NCBI GenBank assembly: GCA_003427395.1
Contig: BFEA01000079.1
Coordinates: 500,417-547,566 of the forward strand
Reading direction: 5' to 3'
DNA: 47,150 nt
Origin: Chara braunii
Taxonomy: Eukaryota; Streptophyta; Charophyceae; Charales; Characeae
Made by a program: the position numbers and the translations under genes. The first letter of the stretch is position 1, and each line of letters begins with the position of its first letter. The notes beneath the pieces were generated by a model. The model did not search any database and was not told where the DNA came from. It was given only the letters and a program-made list of their open reading frames with translations. Shown here one piece after another: positions 30,611 to 42,112 of the stretch.

Positions 30611-31944
30611 ATTAAGCAACGTCCCCGTCGCTTCGCCAAATCAGAAAGCTATAAATCCATCCAACTTCAAATGCTGACGAGAAAGGAACCAATCCGGTTA
30701 GCCGACAGACTCAGGTTCGAGGCCTCCAACAATCCAAGCCCTTCTATATGCCGTCAGGGTTCCAACCTGGGTCTCCATTGTCCTGACACACTAGGACGCA
30801 GGTGTACTGGACATACATACTACAACATAAGTCTTACCGTCCCCTCTCAACTCTCCTCTCCCCTTGTCCTAGACAAACGCCGGCTTCTCGTTAAGTGTCC
30901 TTAGTCTCTACCCTGCAAGCAGAACCATAACCAAGGACGCGGGCCCTAACCGAGACCTTAGAAGGCACTCTCGCCTCCCTCCAAAAATTCTCACAATCAA
31001 ACATATATATATAAATGTTATCTTAATACACCCCCTGTAGTCTAGTACAGGAAGGTTAGGTCTCCATCTTGGCCCACCATAGTTTGGGTGATCACGCCAG
31101 ATCTACGACCCACCTCGTTTGTTATTTTAGTGGTAGTGTCCTCGCAGGTTGTGCCACAATAGGTTTTTTCTCCTGATAAACATTCAATCAGGACTCCAAA
31201 AGACTCGACTCTTATCCTACGCCATCCCGGGGCAAGTAAAACCCTCCTGGGTGGCCACACCCCTTTTAAGTTTTACCCCTTCTAGCGAGACGTGAACCCG
31301 CTGTCAGGTTGCGCCGATGAGGAGCCAACACTGAGGGTTGCACCTCAGTGATGCCAGTTATACCCCTAGTTGGGTCTCTCATAAATGCCCCAAGATTAAC
31401 ACAAGTGGCTGGACGGTGTGTCGCAACAATACAGGCTTACTGCGGGAGTACGCAGAGGTCTGTCACACATAAAAGGCATTTACCAGCCCTCTGTGAGACA
31501 ACACAGAGAGAACACGACAACCTCTCCACTATCACAAAACAGAATCACAGCCAGGTCCGCAAGGTCGTGGCCCCCTCACTTGATCAAAGCAAGAAGACCA
31601 TACATCCCGAAGACATCTCCCAATGAAGTTTTTTGTGACCTTTACAAAAATTTCACCAATGGCCAAACAAAACCGTGGACTGTGGTCCCCCTCGTCCGAC
31701 TTTATCATCCAAAACCAACTTATCATGCCATTGAATCTATTAACCACCCTTCATACGAGGGAGGTCTCACTCAATAGGTCTCTCAGCCATCCCTTCTCTG
31801 TTTAGGATGAACTTTCACACGACCTTTCATGAAAACATATTCCCTCTCTGAAGATGAATCTTCCAGTAAGCAAAAGACTGCCTTCTCACAAAAGACGTCT
31901 CTACCATAAAACAACTCAACCTGAGAGACCAACTTATGGGTCCT

Positions 31945-32300
31945 CATAACAACTCAACAATAAACATTTGGCATGGCAAGCATTCGAGTCTCAAAGACTC
32001 ATAAATCCCATAGGATTCCCACACTTTTCACAAAAGAGACTGCACTCCCTCTCCTTATACCCGGCCCTATCACACGCCCATGGGCAGATCGCACGAATAT
32101 ACTGAAGAGTAGACAGTTCACATCCATTCACATTCATAAAATACACAGCATACGAGATGTTCCTCATACATCTCTCACACAAAAACATCATACATCAAGA
32201 TATAACCACACATGTGAGAGTGATTGTGATCGTCATATACAGAAAAATAGTCCCAAATAAAATCTCAGCTCAATATACACTAAGGGGCATAATATCCCAA
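31945..32300. repeat. Inverted repeat, left arm (partner 38045-38405)
   Basis: The reverse complement of 38045-38405 aligns here at roughly 80 percent by eye. Shared words include CACTCCCTCTCCTTATA, GGGCAGATCGCACGA, GAGTAGACAGTTCACATCCA and GTGATCGTCATATACA. No coding content. The arms lie 5.7 kb apart and enclose the TGTCGAG LTR and a decayed ORF, so they may be two oppositely inserted copies of one LTR-like sequence. 32301-32985 between this arm and the foldback array holds nothing that I can name. Confidence 0.7.
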
Positions 32301-32985
32301 CTCAAAAGCGAACCAATATGGTATTGAATTACATATATACACACAGATTTGAACAATCTCAACTCAAACCGGTACCAATATCACACACAAAAATTGTGTC
32401 CTCCCTGGCCAGAGTAAAACTGAAACAGTCTCGGTCAGGACGTAATCGCATCCCTGAAATCGGAGGGATCTAAGTAATTCAAGACATATCTAAGTAACCA
32501 AACAACACAACGAACCACTCATACACAAGTCTCACATACTACATTTATAGGTTAGAGAGTCTACCTCACACATGTTGAGGTCTTCTGCTAAGTTTCTCAT
32601 ACCTCTCATATATGTACAATTACCTCGACCTAGACAGGAAGTAACTCTCGTCCTTTCTCTTCTCAACGATAAGACCAGTGGAATAAACCTTTGCAATAAT
32701 GTCTTCAAAACCCCTTCTTGCTCCATCTACTGGAAACATTTGAGTAGCGCGATTTGAGACAGTCCTAACGTACCCCACATATACAACCATTCTATTGGAG
32801 AGATGGTTAATAGGTGCATATATTTTCAAGTCTCTTTTCCAGGCAGTTCAACCACTTTAGGTTACTATACCACTTCAAGGTTGTGTGTAGATTTATACAT
32901 GGGGTTGTCTGAAACTGCCTTCAGGCAATTCAACCAATTCAGGTTGATACACCACTTTCAAATTGCCTACAGATCCATTGCAAAT

Positions 32986-33425
32986 GGTGGGATGGGGGTA
33001 CCTGAAACCCCTTTCAGAAGCTTCAGCCACTTCAGCGGTTTCAGGTCCCCACCTGAAATTCATGAAATGACCTGAAGTGGCTGAAACCCCTTTCAGAAGC
33101 TTCAACCACTTCAGCGGTTTCAGGTCCCGACCTGAAATTCCTGAAATGACCTGAAGTAGTTGAAGCTTCTGAAAGGGGTTTCAGGTACCCCCATCCAAAT
33201 GGTTGGATGGGGGTACCTGAAACCCCTTTCAGAAGTTTCAGCCACTTCAGCGGTTTTAGGTCCCCACCTGAAATTCCTGAAATGATCTGAAGTGGTTAAA
33301 GCTTCTGAAAAGGGTTTCACATCCAGCCATTTGGATGGGGGTACCTGAAACCCCATTCAGAAGCTTCAGCCACTTCAGCGGTTTCAGGTCCCCACCCGAA
33401 ATTCCTGAAATGACCTAAAGTGGCT
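32986..33425. repeat. Array of nested foldback repeats
   Basis: The unit beginning GGATGGGGGTACCTGAAACC starts at about 32990, 33205 and 33333. Inside each unit CCTGAAACCCCTTTCAGAAG and CTTCAGCCACTTCAGCGG pair with later GACCTGAAGTGGCTGAA and CTTCTGAAAGGGGTTTCAGG. Units are therefore both tandem and self-complementary. The vocabulary matches the foldback at 1-208. Open frames here are palindrome products. A 14-A run follows at about 33442. Confidence 0.85.
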
Positions 33426-33559
33426 GAAAAAACGGGCAGGAAAAAAAAAAAAAACCCATAAAACTTGTCCTGCAAACAACTCGAAACTTCTGAAATGACC
33501 TAAGCATCTTCAGGCTATTTCAGCGGTTTCAGACCACTTCAGAATCTCTCATTCTGAAA

Positions 33560-34485
33560 TTTCAGGTGGTCATTAACCGCAAGTGTTCTATTGGGGTTCC
33601 TCCTGCCTGCAACTCAGGTTGTCTTACTGGACCATTATTTCGAAACTCTCTCCGTATATTGTCAGGTTCCCCTGCTAACCAAAATACGGGATTAAATATA
33701 CACAAGTCTTGGCAAAGTACAAGAGTATCCTCCTATCGGTTTGCGATAGTTCGAACCTCACCCCAATCTACAAACCTTTCATCTGGATCATGAGAGTTCG
33801 CATAAGCATCAACAACATTGGCCAAGCTCCTTAGTCCTTGGCCATGGGGTAAGAATCTTTGGTCCTGATACAGGCCATACACCAACTCGCACGTGTATCT
33901 GGCATATCCCCATTCTCGCACTCTCACAGCGACCTCTGCCGCAACCTCTACCCTTGCCCGTCCCCCAAAATACTATTCTATCAGGAATTCGGGTAAGACA
34001 ACTCGTAGTAGAGCTGAAGGAAGCGCAAACTCTTCGGCGGGCCTGACCTCTATACGGGTCTCCATCTGATTTTTTCCCTCATGGATCCTTCCTCTTGTCC
34101 ACTTCTCGACGACTCCCTCAGCTACCCTTAATGACCTCGCAAGCAAGCTCCCGTACCCAAGTGCCAACTCGGCCCCATGCCTGACCCAAAATGAGGACGA
34201 TGCATACAGGGTCACCCTCACGATCACACAATCTTGATCATCATCAAAACCGGATTCGATCTAAGCGAAAATACCCACGTCCATCAATGTGCCCCACCAG
34301 GAAGAGATATATTCTCCTTCCTTGACTCTTCTCGGCAAGGATACCTCGAGTTCATCTTCCTTTTCATAGGGCAAGACCATACTAGGATCTTCCTTTGCAT
34401 AAGACATCCTGAGTTGCCCTTGCGTTTGTTTGGGTTATGCTCATCACATAAAACGTCCAGTATACTCCTTCCGTTATTACGCTGA
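33560..34485 (-). pseudogene. Decayed ORF resembling the opposite-strand ORF of the retrotransposon
   Basis: One frame covers 34254-33560 with stops at about 33973 and 33733. It reads FDDDQDCVIVRVTLYASSFW, SLLARSLRVAEGVVEKWTRG, LPSALLRVVLPEFLIE, then VREWGYARYTCELVYGLYQD and NPVFWLAGEPDNIRRE. A frameshift near 34260 joins it to HIDGRGYFRLDRI upstream (about 34300). The order VRxxLY, SLARSLR, hhPxFLxE, YFG follows the pattern of the intact ORF at 21304-21879. Similarity is by eye and moderate. The function is unknown. Confidence 0.45.
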
Positions 34486-36621
34486 CAATTAACCTCAAAT
34501 TATATTTCACTAAAAAACATCCTTTCCAACGTTTGTGACCACCCAACTTAGGAAAAATAATAATGGTAATATATCACAATAATATTGCATTTATAAATAT
34601 CAAAAATTCATAATTATAATACTCATGGAAAACGATATACTACCATAACAACTGACAACAATAATACTCATAACAATCAAATACATCATACACAAGTTAG
34701 TCAGTTACTCAAAGCATATACAAATATCTCACAACAACAGGCCTATATCGACAGGCATAACATATGATAGGCACATTATAATCAGAGATATGATTGCCAG
34801 CAGCTAGTACCCTTAGATATAATTCTTGTGAGAGTACCACATTTTTACTCCCCTGGCTTTGACAAAAGTATATTGTGGCAAGGGGCAGTGTAATCCTTTT
34901 TAGAAAGGATAGCATCTCAAATCCCCGAGCCCCACTCAAGGATCAAGCCTCACTGCTTCTCCCTCTGATTCTAGCACTGACTCCTTGCAGACCCTTGCCT
35001 ACAAAGTAACCAACCTCACCATACACGCTTTGGGATGCGCTATCCCGTCCTGTGCTGGTGAACCTACTTGACACAAAAATAGTTGGGGATCCACCCCCTA
35101 CCTCTCTGTGGCATGCAGTAGCTGCTTCCCTCATAGGCCAAGGTCTAATCAAGACTTCAAATACTTTCCTCCTTATTCAGTAGTAATATAGTCATTTTAT
35201 CACAAAGGATACAACAACAATACCCCACTATGGACTAGGAACATAGTTCCGGCGTGGGTCTCACTACTACCTACAAGACAAAGCTATAGCTTCTTCAAAG
35301 CGATCTCTCAAGAGAACAATAACATAGGATTGCAACCTTCCTTGGGGTAGACCTTACACATTGACTATTCCCTGAGAAGAACTTATCCCAAGGAAGTAGT
35401 CACTTCATTCACCTTTGAATCTGCATCAGACGTGGATTCTGCGCAATGCTTCTACCCTTCTTTGAAGAACAATCGAAATGCACAGACGTCAACAGACAAT
35501 CATAAATCAATAAACGAACTTGAGACACTCATATAGATCCTTACAGATCAATGAATTCAAATACATACCTCAAATAAATAGCCCATATAAATATCCCTGA
35601 AAAGGATAGTCATTGAAATAATATAACATTAAGCACATAGTCCTCAAATAACTAGACATTAGGCACGCTTGCTTACATTAAATCTGACATATATGGATGA
35701 GTTCGACATATAACTCATAAGAGATACCCTCAGAAATGAATAATTTCAAGTCCTTATATCCAACCCATAGACTAAAATGGATGGTCCAAACCTGGAAAGA
35801 TTCAAGCGAAGGTCTAACATCATCTACACCTCGCCGCCTTATTAAAAGTAAACAAAAAGGTCTAAGTATTAACCCTTTCACTGCTATCCAGACTGCCCCT
35901 AGGATCAGATATCTTTCTCGTAGAGAGATTACGATGCAGACCTATTATGTCTCGTAGTCTCTTCTATTGAGGTCATAGCATGGTGTTCCCTGCCTCTATT
36001 TGCTGTCTTATATGCCTTGTTCAGAGACATTATGCAGGGCAGACCTCACATTATCATGACTATAAAGGCCGAACGACTGCTATGAACCCAGACTCAAGGA
36101 TCTCAATCCATACTTAGCCTAACCCTCCTTGAAATCTCTCGATGACTTCTAACTTAATAGGCCCCTTTACACATCCTCAGCCTCACTCTGATGCAAAGGT
36201 ACCCAGTTGCTCTCATGACCACTCAAATAATTTTTCCGACCATAATAGGTCCCTTGCAGGCCAACTCCCACAACCATCATACTTAGCCATGTTGATACCA
36301 CCGCATCTCACCATAGCCATATCAACCGTACAAGGCATCGTCCAAAAACTCACCAACCTTAAAGTCAGAAGAGGGTATCTACTCCATCTACTACCATACT
36401 AGTCAGAGTGCATGATCGCATAGTCAAAACGTTTATCCTCCTTGTTCCATCGTTACTACACTAGCCACAACCATCTCACACAACCAAGCCTCACTCGACC
36501 TCTATCCAATACAATCAATTGATTAACCATCAAATTCCAAAGAAAACTTCCCATTTTTCCTAGTTCTCACATTCCCATACCCGGATGTCGTTCCACCAGG
36601 GACAAAGACAAACAACCGTTA
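34486..36621. other. AT-rich sequence with no supported gene
   Basis: No frame longer than about 90 codons and no recognisable motif. 34500-34700 is strongly AT-rich with ATA/ATAAT simple sequence. If the LTR at 36642 is a 5' LTR on the minus strand, the part next to 36621 would be its leader. Confidence 0.45.
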
Positions 36622-36640
36622 TCCCCGACAAAAGCGCCAC
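36622..36640 (-). other. Degenerate primer binding site, tRNA-Asp type
   Basis: Plus-strand TCCCCGACAAAAGCGCCAC matches the tRNA-Asp 3' end (TCCCCGGCAACGGCGCCA) at about 15 of 18 positions, one to two bases from the TGTCGAG start at 36642. This orients that LTR on the minus strand, as for the large element. Confidence 0.55.
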
Positions 36641-36641
36641 C

Positions 36642-37733
36642 TGTCGAGCACATCGGTCCGGCACCGCACAGGGCAGCGCGGGACCCTCCAGGCCTCGTCA
36701 TGCAGGAGTTGGTCTTTAATCCTCATCGCGAATATACATGGAGTTTCCGCAAGCCGCTCCGACCGAGTGCGCCAGCCATACCTATCGCGAGTCCCTACGA
36801 CAGGATAAGGCCTACATGAGGCATGACTTACCTCCTCCTTACGGGAGCTGTCACGTCCCTTCGGTGTGCGTATCCCCGCCGCGCTACCAGTCCACAGTAC
36901 GAAAGTTGATCAACTACAATCGCAGAGGTGGACCAGCCGAGGGCGTTTCTCGTTCGCTGTAGCATAGGAGTTACGCGCAGTATTACGCCTCTATCGAACC
37001 CGCACGTTGGAGGGCTGAGGTCTCAAGCGCGACTCGTCGCCTGTCGACTAGGACACATCCCACACGCCACGTGCACACCACTATAAAGAATATAAAAACA
37101 AACACACACACACATACATGTACGTACATATACATATACAGAACGACACTGAACAAACAACGAGACAACACTCCTAGTCCCTTAGTTGTCGTCCCATAAC
37201 TCTCCGGTGCGGAAATTGGATAGGCGTCGCGCGCGAGGCTAAGTATAAAACCGCGCGGACGCAGAGCTAACTCATATCGACTCGCAACATGCAAGCGTAC
37301 GCAAGCGATCGCAGTGATGGCGTACTATGTAGTACCCATACTCATGCGGTCCTCGTTAATCTCGAGGGTCGCATTCGACATGCAAGTGTTGGCTGACACG
37401 CGCCTTGAGAGAATGATCTCTCGATGTTGGACAACCTCCAAGTGCGGTTGAGAACCACACCCTCTTCTGCACCTTGTGGGGAGTGGGTGGTACACAGGTT
37501 CATAACTGTGGTGGCAATCGTCTCTTATTGCCCTGGAGACCAGCTCCATTATCTTAGGCCTGAAGAGAAATCAAAGGGTTTGACTTTGACGACTGCCACA
37601 GACTACAACGTCCAACTATAAAATTCTAAAAGCAAAGGATAAAAGGGGATCTCTCTTTTCTCTCAAAAACATACTCTACTTAACCCTTACGCGCGGTCAC
37701 AGTAGGCCGCGCGAAAACACTCAAGGCATATGT
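36642..37733 (-). mobile_element. LTR-like repeat of the TGTCGAG family, right copy
   Basis: A full-length partner of 2946-~4013, beginning TGTCGAGCACATCGGTCC. The position and content of the CA/CATA microsatellite (about 37098-37140) and the words ACTCATATCGACTCGCAA and TGACTTTGACG are conserved. Beyond about 37733 the copies diverge. It is flanked on its TG side by a PBS-like site, as expected of a minus-strand 5' LTR. Confidence 0.65.
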
Positions 37734-38044
37734 ATTTACATATATATTTGGTAAGGTTGAGATGAACCTGGGTTGAGAGTCGGACGTATGGTTACCTTCG
37801 CATTGTTAGGAGGCTTGGATACCTATACCGCTGGGTGTATAGATGGGGGATCACAGCATAGGGTGTCCATCGGTATTAGGACCATAGGAGATAGCATGTG
37901 TATGCTGAGGTTGTCTTGTTGAAATAGATAGAAGGGATTCTAGGTTGTTTTAGACTCTCAACGATTTTTTCCTGTACAGTTGACTATGTACCATATTGGG
38001 GGTGACTTGAGTTGTTTTGAGTAATTTATGGGACGAGATTATTG

Positions 38045-38405
38045 TGCATAGTTTTGGATGAGATACCTCATCCCTGAGTGTGTTTTTGAGCTGAGTACTA
38101 TTTTTGAGGCTGCTCTTTGTATATGACGATCACAATCGCTCTCGCATGTGTGGTTTTGTCCTGATGTATGATGGTTTTTGTGAAAGATGTGTGAGGAACA
38201 TCTTGTATGGCTGACGTTTTGCAAATGTGACTGGATGTGAACTGTCTACTCTCCGATATACTCGTGCGATCTGCCCACAGGCAGGTGATAGGGCCGCATA
38301 TAAGGAGAGGGAGTGCGGTCTGTTTTTTGTGAAAAGTATGAGAATCCTAAGGGGTTTAGGAGTCTTGGGACTCAAATGCTTACCATGCCGAATGTTATTG
38401 TTGAA
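38045..38405. repeat. Inverted repeat, right arm (partner 31945-32300)
   Basis: The reverse complement matches 31945-32300. The arm ends at about 38405, only a few bases before the RT fragment begins. 37734-38044 has no other feature that I can name, though weak inverted similarity may extend into it. Confidence 0.7.
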
Positions 38406-38410
38406 TTGTT

Positions 38411-38777
38411 GTAGGGAAGAGTTAGATGAGCGCCGCCACCAGCTCAAGGAACTCACAGAGAAAGGATGGATTTGGCCAAGTGCGTCCCCCTACGGAGCGT
38501 CAGTCTTATTTGTCCCAAAGAAAAAGGGGACCCTAAGGATGTGCATTGATTACAGAGGTTTCAATGCCATCACCGTTAAGAACGCAAAGCCCCTACTACA
38601 GATTGACAACCTCTTGGATAGAGTGCAGGGATGCCGATACTTTACTCACATAGATCTAAAGTCCGGATACCATCAGATTGCTATTAGACCCAAGTACCAG
38701 CGCAAAACCGCCTTTCAGACCAGGTACGATCTGTACGAGTTTGTGATGATGCCGTTTAGCCTATCCAATGCTCATGA
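38411..38777 (+). pseudogene. pol: Truncated Ty3/gypsy reverse transcriptase
   Basis: The frame reads LKELTEKGWIWPSASPYGAS, VLFVPKKKGTLRMCIDYRGF, NAITVKNAKPLLQIDNLLDR and FTHIDLKSGYHQIAI, the last holding the motif A Asp, then EFVMMPF. This is the fingers and palm start of a gypsy RT. It stops before the YxDD box: after SLSNAH the DNA becomes the ~80-bp satellite. The element is of a different lineage from the minus-strand copy at 13-15 kb, whose motif A is CDFFSGYD. Confidence 0.9.
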
Positions 38778-40345
38778 GACTAGTCGAAGCACATGCACAA
38801 AGGAGAAGAATTCAACAAAGTAAAAGATCCGGAACATGAACTTGACAATGAAGGATTAGACTAGTGGAAAGCACACGCACAAAGAGAAAAGACTAACTAA
38901 GTAAAGATCCGGAACATGAACTTTGACAAAGAGATGTTAGACTAGTGGAAGCACATGCACAAGGAGAAGTGATCAATAAGGTGAGGATCCGGAACACCAC
39001 ATCAAACATAATCTTGACAATGAGAGACTAGACTAGTGGAAAGTACATGCACAAGGAGAAGAGACTAACTAAGCAAAGATCCGAAACATGAACCTGACAA
39101 TGAGAGACTAGACTAGTGGAAGCACATGCACAAAGGAGAAAAGTTTAACAAAGTAAAAAATCCGGAACATGAACTTGACAATGAAGGATTAGACTAGTAA
39201 GAAGCACATGCGCAAAGAGAAGAGACTAACTAAGTAAAGATCCAGAACATGAACTTTGACAAAGAGAGGCTAGACTAGTGGAAGCACATACACAAGGAGA
39301 AGTGATCAATAAGGTGAGGATCCGGAATACCACATGAAACATAATCTTGACAATGAGAGACTAGAGTAATGGAAAGTAAATGCACAAGGAGAAGAGACTA
39401 ACTAAGCAAAGATCCGGAACATGAACTTGACAATGGGAGACTAGACCAGTGGAAGCACATGCACAAAGGAGAAGAGTTCAACTAAGTAAAAGATCCTGAA
39501 CATGAACTTGACAATGGGAGACTAGACTAATGGAAATCATATGCACAATGAGTAGAGATCAACAAGGAAAAGATCCTGAACATGAACTTGTCCATTAGAG
39601 ACTAAACTAGTGGAAGCAGATGCACAAAGGAGAACATTTCAACAAAGTAAAAGATCCGGAACATGAAATCGACAATGGGAGACTAGACTAGTGGAAACAC
39701 ACGCACAATGAGTAGAGATCAACAAGGTAAAGATCCAGAACATGAACTTGACAATGAGAGACTAGACTATTGGAAAACACATGCACAATGAGTAGAGACC
39801 AACAAGGTAAACATCCGGAACATGAACTTTAACAATGAGAGACTAGACTAATAGAAAACACATGCACAATGGGTAGAGATCAACAAGGTAAAGATCCGGA
39901 ATATGAAGTTGACAATGGGAGACTAGACTAATGGAAAACACATGCACAATGAGTAGAGATCAACAAGGTAAAGATCTGGAACATGAACTTGACAATGGGA
40001 GACTAGACTAATGGAAAGCACACGCACAATGAGTAGAGATCAACAAGGTAAGGATCCGGAACATGAACTTGACAATGAGAGACCAGACTAATGGAAAGCA
40101 CATGCATAAGGGGTAGAGATCAACAAGGTAAAGATCCGAAATATGAACTTGACAATTAGGGACTAGACCAGTGGGAGCATATGCACAAAGGAGAAGAGTT
40201 CAACAAAGTAAAAGATCCAGAACATGAACTTGACAATGAACGATTAGACTAGTGGAAAACACATGCACAATGAGTAGAGATCAACAAGGTAAAGATCCGG
40301 AACATGAACTTGACAATGGGAGACTAGACTAATGGATAGCACATG
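38778..40345. repeat. ~80-bp satellite, subfamily A
   Basis: About 19 monomers. The period is about 80 bp (for example GGAACATGAA at 38831 and 38911; GGAACACC at 38991), with a few 90-bp variants. Key words are GATCCGGAACATGAACTTGA, CAATGAGAGACTAGACTAGT and CACATGCACAA. The first monomer starts inside the RT fragment at the words GACTAGTCGAAGCACATGCA. Confidence 0.95.
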
Positions 40346-42112
40346 CATATGAAAGGAAGATCATCCAGATCATTACACTAAGTATGAACATGACAATGAG
40401 TGACTAGACTAGTGGAAAGTACGTGCATACGAAGGCAAGATCATCCGGAACATCACACTAAGTATGAACATGATAATGAGTGACCAGACTAATGAAGAGC
40501 ACATGCATGTGAAGGGAAGATCAACCAGAACATCACACTAAGTTTGAACAAGACAAAGAGATGCTACACTAGCGAAAGACACATGCACATGAAGGGAGAG
40601 ATCATCCGGAACATCACACTAGGTATGAACATGATAATGAGCGACTACACTAATGAAAAACACATGCATGTGAAGGGAAGATCAACCGGAACATCACACC
40701 AAGTATGAACATTACAATGAGCAACGAGGCTAACGACAAGCACATGCATGTGAAGGGAAGATCATCCGAACATCACACTACGTATGAACAAGACAAAGAG
40801 ATGCTAGACTAGATGGAAAACACTTGCATATGAAGGGAAGATCAACCGGAACATCACACTGAGTATGAACGTGACAGTGAGTGATTAGACTAATGAAAAA
40901 CACATCCATGTGAAGGGAAGATCAATCGGAACATCACACCAAGTATGAAAATTAAAATGAGTGACTAGACCAATGAAAAACACATGCATGTGAAGGGAAG
41001 ATCATCCGGAACATCACACTAGGTATGAACAAGACAAAGAGATGCCAGAGTAGATGGAAAGCACTTGCATATGAAGGGAAGATCAACCGGAACAACACAC
41101 TAAGTATGAACATGACAATGAGTGATTAGACTAATGAAAAGCACATGCATGTGAAGGGAAGATCAACCGGAACTTTACACCAAGTCTGAAAATTACAATG
41201 AGTGACTAGATTAATGAAAAGCACATGCATGTGAATTGAAGATCATCCGGAACATCACACTAGGTATGAACAAGACAAAGAGATGCTAGACTAGATGAAA
41301 AACACTTGCATATGAAAGGAAGATCATCCAGAACATCACACTAAGTATGAACAAAACAAAGAGTGATTAGACTAATGAAAAACACATGCATGAGAAGGAA
41401 AGATCATCCGGAACATCACACTAAGTATGAACAAGACAAAGAGATGCTAGACTAGATGGAAAGCACTTGCATATGAAGGGAAGATCAACCGGAACATCAC
41501 ACTAAGTAAGAACATGACAANTATGAACAAGACAAAGAGATGCTAGACTAGATGGAAAGCACTTGCATATGAAGGGAAGATCAACCGGAACATCACACTA
41601 AGTAAGAACATGACAATGAGTGATTAGACTAATGAAAAGCACATGCATGTGAAGGGAAGATCAACCGGAACATCACACTAACTATGAACAAGACAAAGAG
41701 ATGCTAGACTAGATGGAAAACACTTGCATATGAAGGGAAGAGCAACCGGAGCATCACACTAAGTATGAACATGACAATGAGTGATTAGACTAATGAAAAA
41801 CACATGCATATGAAGGGAAGTTCAACCGAAACATCACATTAAGTATGAACAAGACAAAGAGATGCTAAACTAGATGGAAAGCACTTGCATATGAAGGGAA
41901 GATCAACCGGAACATTACACTAAGCATGAACATGACAATGAGTGATTAGACTAATGAAAAACACATGCATGTGAAGGGAAGATCAACCGGAACATCACAC
42001 TAAGTATGAACAAGACAAAGAGATGCTAGACTAGATGGAAAACACTTGCATATGAAGGGAAGATCAATCGGAACATCACACTAAGTATGAACATGACGAT
42101 GAGTGATTAGAC
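40346..42112. repeat. ~80-bp satellite, subfamily B with dimeric higher-order units
   Basis: About 22 monomers with GATCAACCGGAACATCACAC, TAAGTATGAAC and CATGTGAAGGGAAG. From about 40990 two monomer types mostly alternate: one with AAGACAAAGAGATGCTAGAC and CACTTGCATATG, the other with ATGACAATGAGTGATTAGAC and CACATGCATGTG. This gives a ~160-bp dimer. The array ends abruptly at GACTAATGAAAAAGGCCTAG. Confidence 0.92.
41521..41521. other. Single-N assembly gap in the satellite
   Basis: The 95 bases before the N (41426-41520) are repeated exactly after it (41522-41616), including the rare variant AGTAAGAACATG. The join is an unmerged contig overlap or a collapsed array. Confidence 0.92.

Noticed and set aside
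30671-30800. tRNA-like GGTTCGA word near 30714
   Set aside because: No acceptor, anticodon or D-arm pairing could be built around it.
38778-42112. Regular repeats considered as a CRISPR array
   Set aside because: Adjacent ~80-bp monomers vary throughout and there are no unique spacers between constant short repeats; this is a eukaryotic satellite.
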